Positions 63,170 through 64,000 of a stretch of 64,000 nucleotides of DNA are shown here, in pieces. A model generated the notes under the pieces. That model did no database searches. It was not told the DNA's origin and was given only the letters and a program-made list of their open reading frames with translations. A program made the translations under genes and the position numbers. Each line of letters opens with the position of its first letter. The stretch's first letter is position 1. Source of the stretch: Terriglobus sp. TAA 43 (GTDB lineage Bacteria > Acidobacteriota > Terriglobia > Terriglobales > Acidobacteriaceae); assembly GCF_000800015.1 (NCBI RefSeq), contig NZ_JUGR01000001.1, positions 1,488,001-1,552,000 on the forward strand, written 5' to 3'.

Positions 63170-64000
63170 CTAAACAGCGCGAAGCTTCTGATGCCAATCC
63201 CACGCCGTGGCAAGAATCGCATCGAGCTGATCGAATTTCGGTGCCCATCCGAGTTCACGCTGAATCTTTGCGGAACTGGCGACCAGCACCGCGGGATCGC
63301 CCGGGCGGCGCGCTTCCACAATGACCGGGATCTCACGGCCCGTGACACGGCGTGCGCTATCAATCACCTCGCGTACGGTGAATCCCTGACCATTGCCGAT
63401 GTTGTAGATGGCGCTCTCCTGCGTTGCGAGCGACTCCATCGCCAATAAATGAGCTTCCGCCAGGTCGGCTACGTGAACGTAATCGCGGACGCAGGTGCCG
63501 TCCTTCGTGGGATAGTCCTCGCCGTAGATGCGAATGTTGTCGCGCAAGCCGAGTGCGGTGTCCAGAATTAACGGGATCAGATGGCTTTCTGGCTCGTGCG
63601 CCTCGCCGTAACCGGGAATGGCTCCGGCCACGTTGAAGTAACGCAGCGCAGCGTAACGAAGGCCCATACGTTCCGAGAACCAGCGCATCATGTATTCGCT
63701 GAGGAGCTTGCTTTCGCCATAGGCGTTCGTTGGCTTCAGATCGTCGGTCTCTTCAATGGGAGCGCGCTTGGGCTCGCCATAGCAGGCAGCAGTGGAGGAG
63801 AACACGAGGCGCTGTGTGCCGGTCTGCTGCATGCATTCCAGCAGGGTGAGTGTGCCCGCCGTGTTGTTGCGGAAGTAGACATCCGGGCGCTTCATGCTTT
63901 CGCCCGCTTCGATGAGAGCGGCAAAATGCAGTACGCCATCAAACTGGCCGTCCCGGAGGGTTTGGCTCAGCAGATTCGCATCGGCGATATCACCCTCCAC
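63170..64000 (-). CDS. galE: UDP-glucose 4-epimerase, partial
   Basis: The gene continues beyond the right edge of the window; the visible 276 residues lack the N-terminal NAD-binding glycine motif (about 55-60 residues). Visible: GDIADANLLSQTL, VLHFAALIEAGESMKRP, FSSTAACYGEPK (catalytic Ser/Thr region), YGESK (catalytic Tyr and Lys), RYFNVAGA, GEDYPTKDGTCVRDYVHVADLA and the C-terminal LGWAPKFDQLDAILATAWDWH. It interconverts UDP-glucose and UDP-galactose, extended SDR family. It precedes the DUF421 gene on the same strand by 28 bp. Confidence 0.95.
   Translation of the reverse strand: MEGDIADANLLSQTLRDGQFDGVLHFAALIEAGESMKRPDVYFRNNTAGTLTLLECMQQTGTQRLVFSSTAACYGEPKRAPIEETDDLKPTNAYGESKLLSEYMMRWFSERMGLRYAALRYFNVAGAIPGYGEAHEPESHLIPLILDTALGLRDNIRIYGEDYPTKDGTCVRDYVHVADLAEAHLLAMESLATQESAIYNIGNGQGFTVREVIDSARRVTGREIPVIVEARRPGDPAVLVASSAKIQRELGWAPKFDQLDAILATAWDWHQKLRAV

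Overview
The window looks like chromosomal DNA of an Acidobacteriota member, probably class Terriglobia (Terriglobus/Granulicella/Edaphobacter relatives). This is inferred from overall gene content and moderately high GC, not from a database match. Signals that fit include a long Pro/Ala/Gly-rich IF-2, secreted WxxGxW-repeat proteins, a GH92 mannosidase and a meso-DAP type dcw cluster. No rRNA, tRNA, CRISPR array, IS element or phage module was found.

Layout. 0-5 kb: tail of a secreted-protein gene, a DAO-family flavoprotein whose domain order appears circularly permuted, ychF, then adjacent diguanylate cyclase (GGDEF) and phosphodiesterase (EAL) genes. 5-11 kb: rimP-nusA-infB on the minus strand, closed by a perfect-stem terminator. 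11-14.5 kb: a GT-C glycosyltransferase and guaB with two terminators. 14.7-26.7 kb: an accessory stretch with small enzymes and transporters (NmrA-like, YCII-like, Asp-nucleophile hydrolase, DJ-1/PfpI, EamA, DUF1624, LLM flavoprotein, radical SAM), AraC and LysR regulators, and an EAL-HDOD protein. 26.7-29 kb: GH92 alpha-mannosidase.

29-45.7 kb: a minus-strand division and cell wall (dcw) cluster, transcribed mraZ-rsmH-ftsL-ftsI-murE-murF-mraY-murD-ftsW-murG, then murC. Two opposite-strand WxxGxW-repeat genes split murG from murC. MurE carries the DNPR motif of meso-diaminopimelate ligases. A 10-bp-period TGGG-type repeat upstream of mraZ matches the known MraZ operator. The rsmH-ftsL gap is rich in dyads and carries three DnaA-box-like 9-mers.

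46-64 kb: DUF2127 membrane protein, fasciclin protein, a Fiu-type TonB receptor/Sel1/PiuC iron-uptake operon with a 54-bp palindrome upstream, SRPBCC protein, a DosC-like globin-coupled diguanylate cyclase that lacks the expected proximal histidine, a divergent dxs, a dicarboxylate symporter, a DUF4440 protein with a multi-PAS histidine kinase, acs, a small membrane protein, DUF421, and a galE cut by the window end.

Functionally, the core is translation/transcription (infB, nusA, rimP), purine (guaB), isoprenoid (dxs), acetate (acs) and peptidoglycan synthesis. Around it sit four c-di-GMP turnover/signalling proteins and iron acquisition. The most unusual items are the permuted DAO protein, the His-less globin cyclase, the structured ftsL leader with DnaA boxes, and the palindrome at the TonB receptor.
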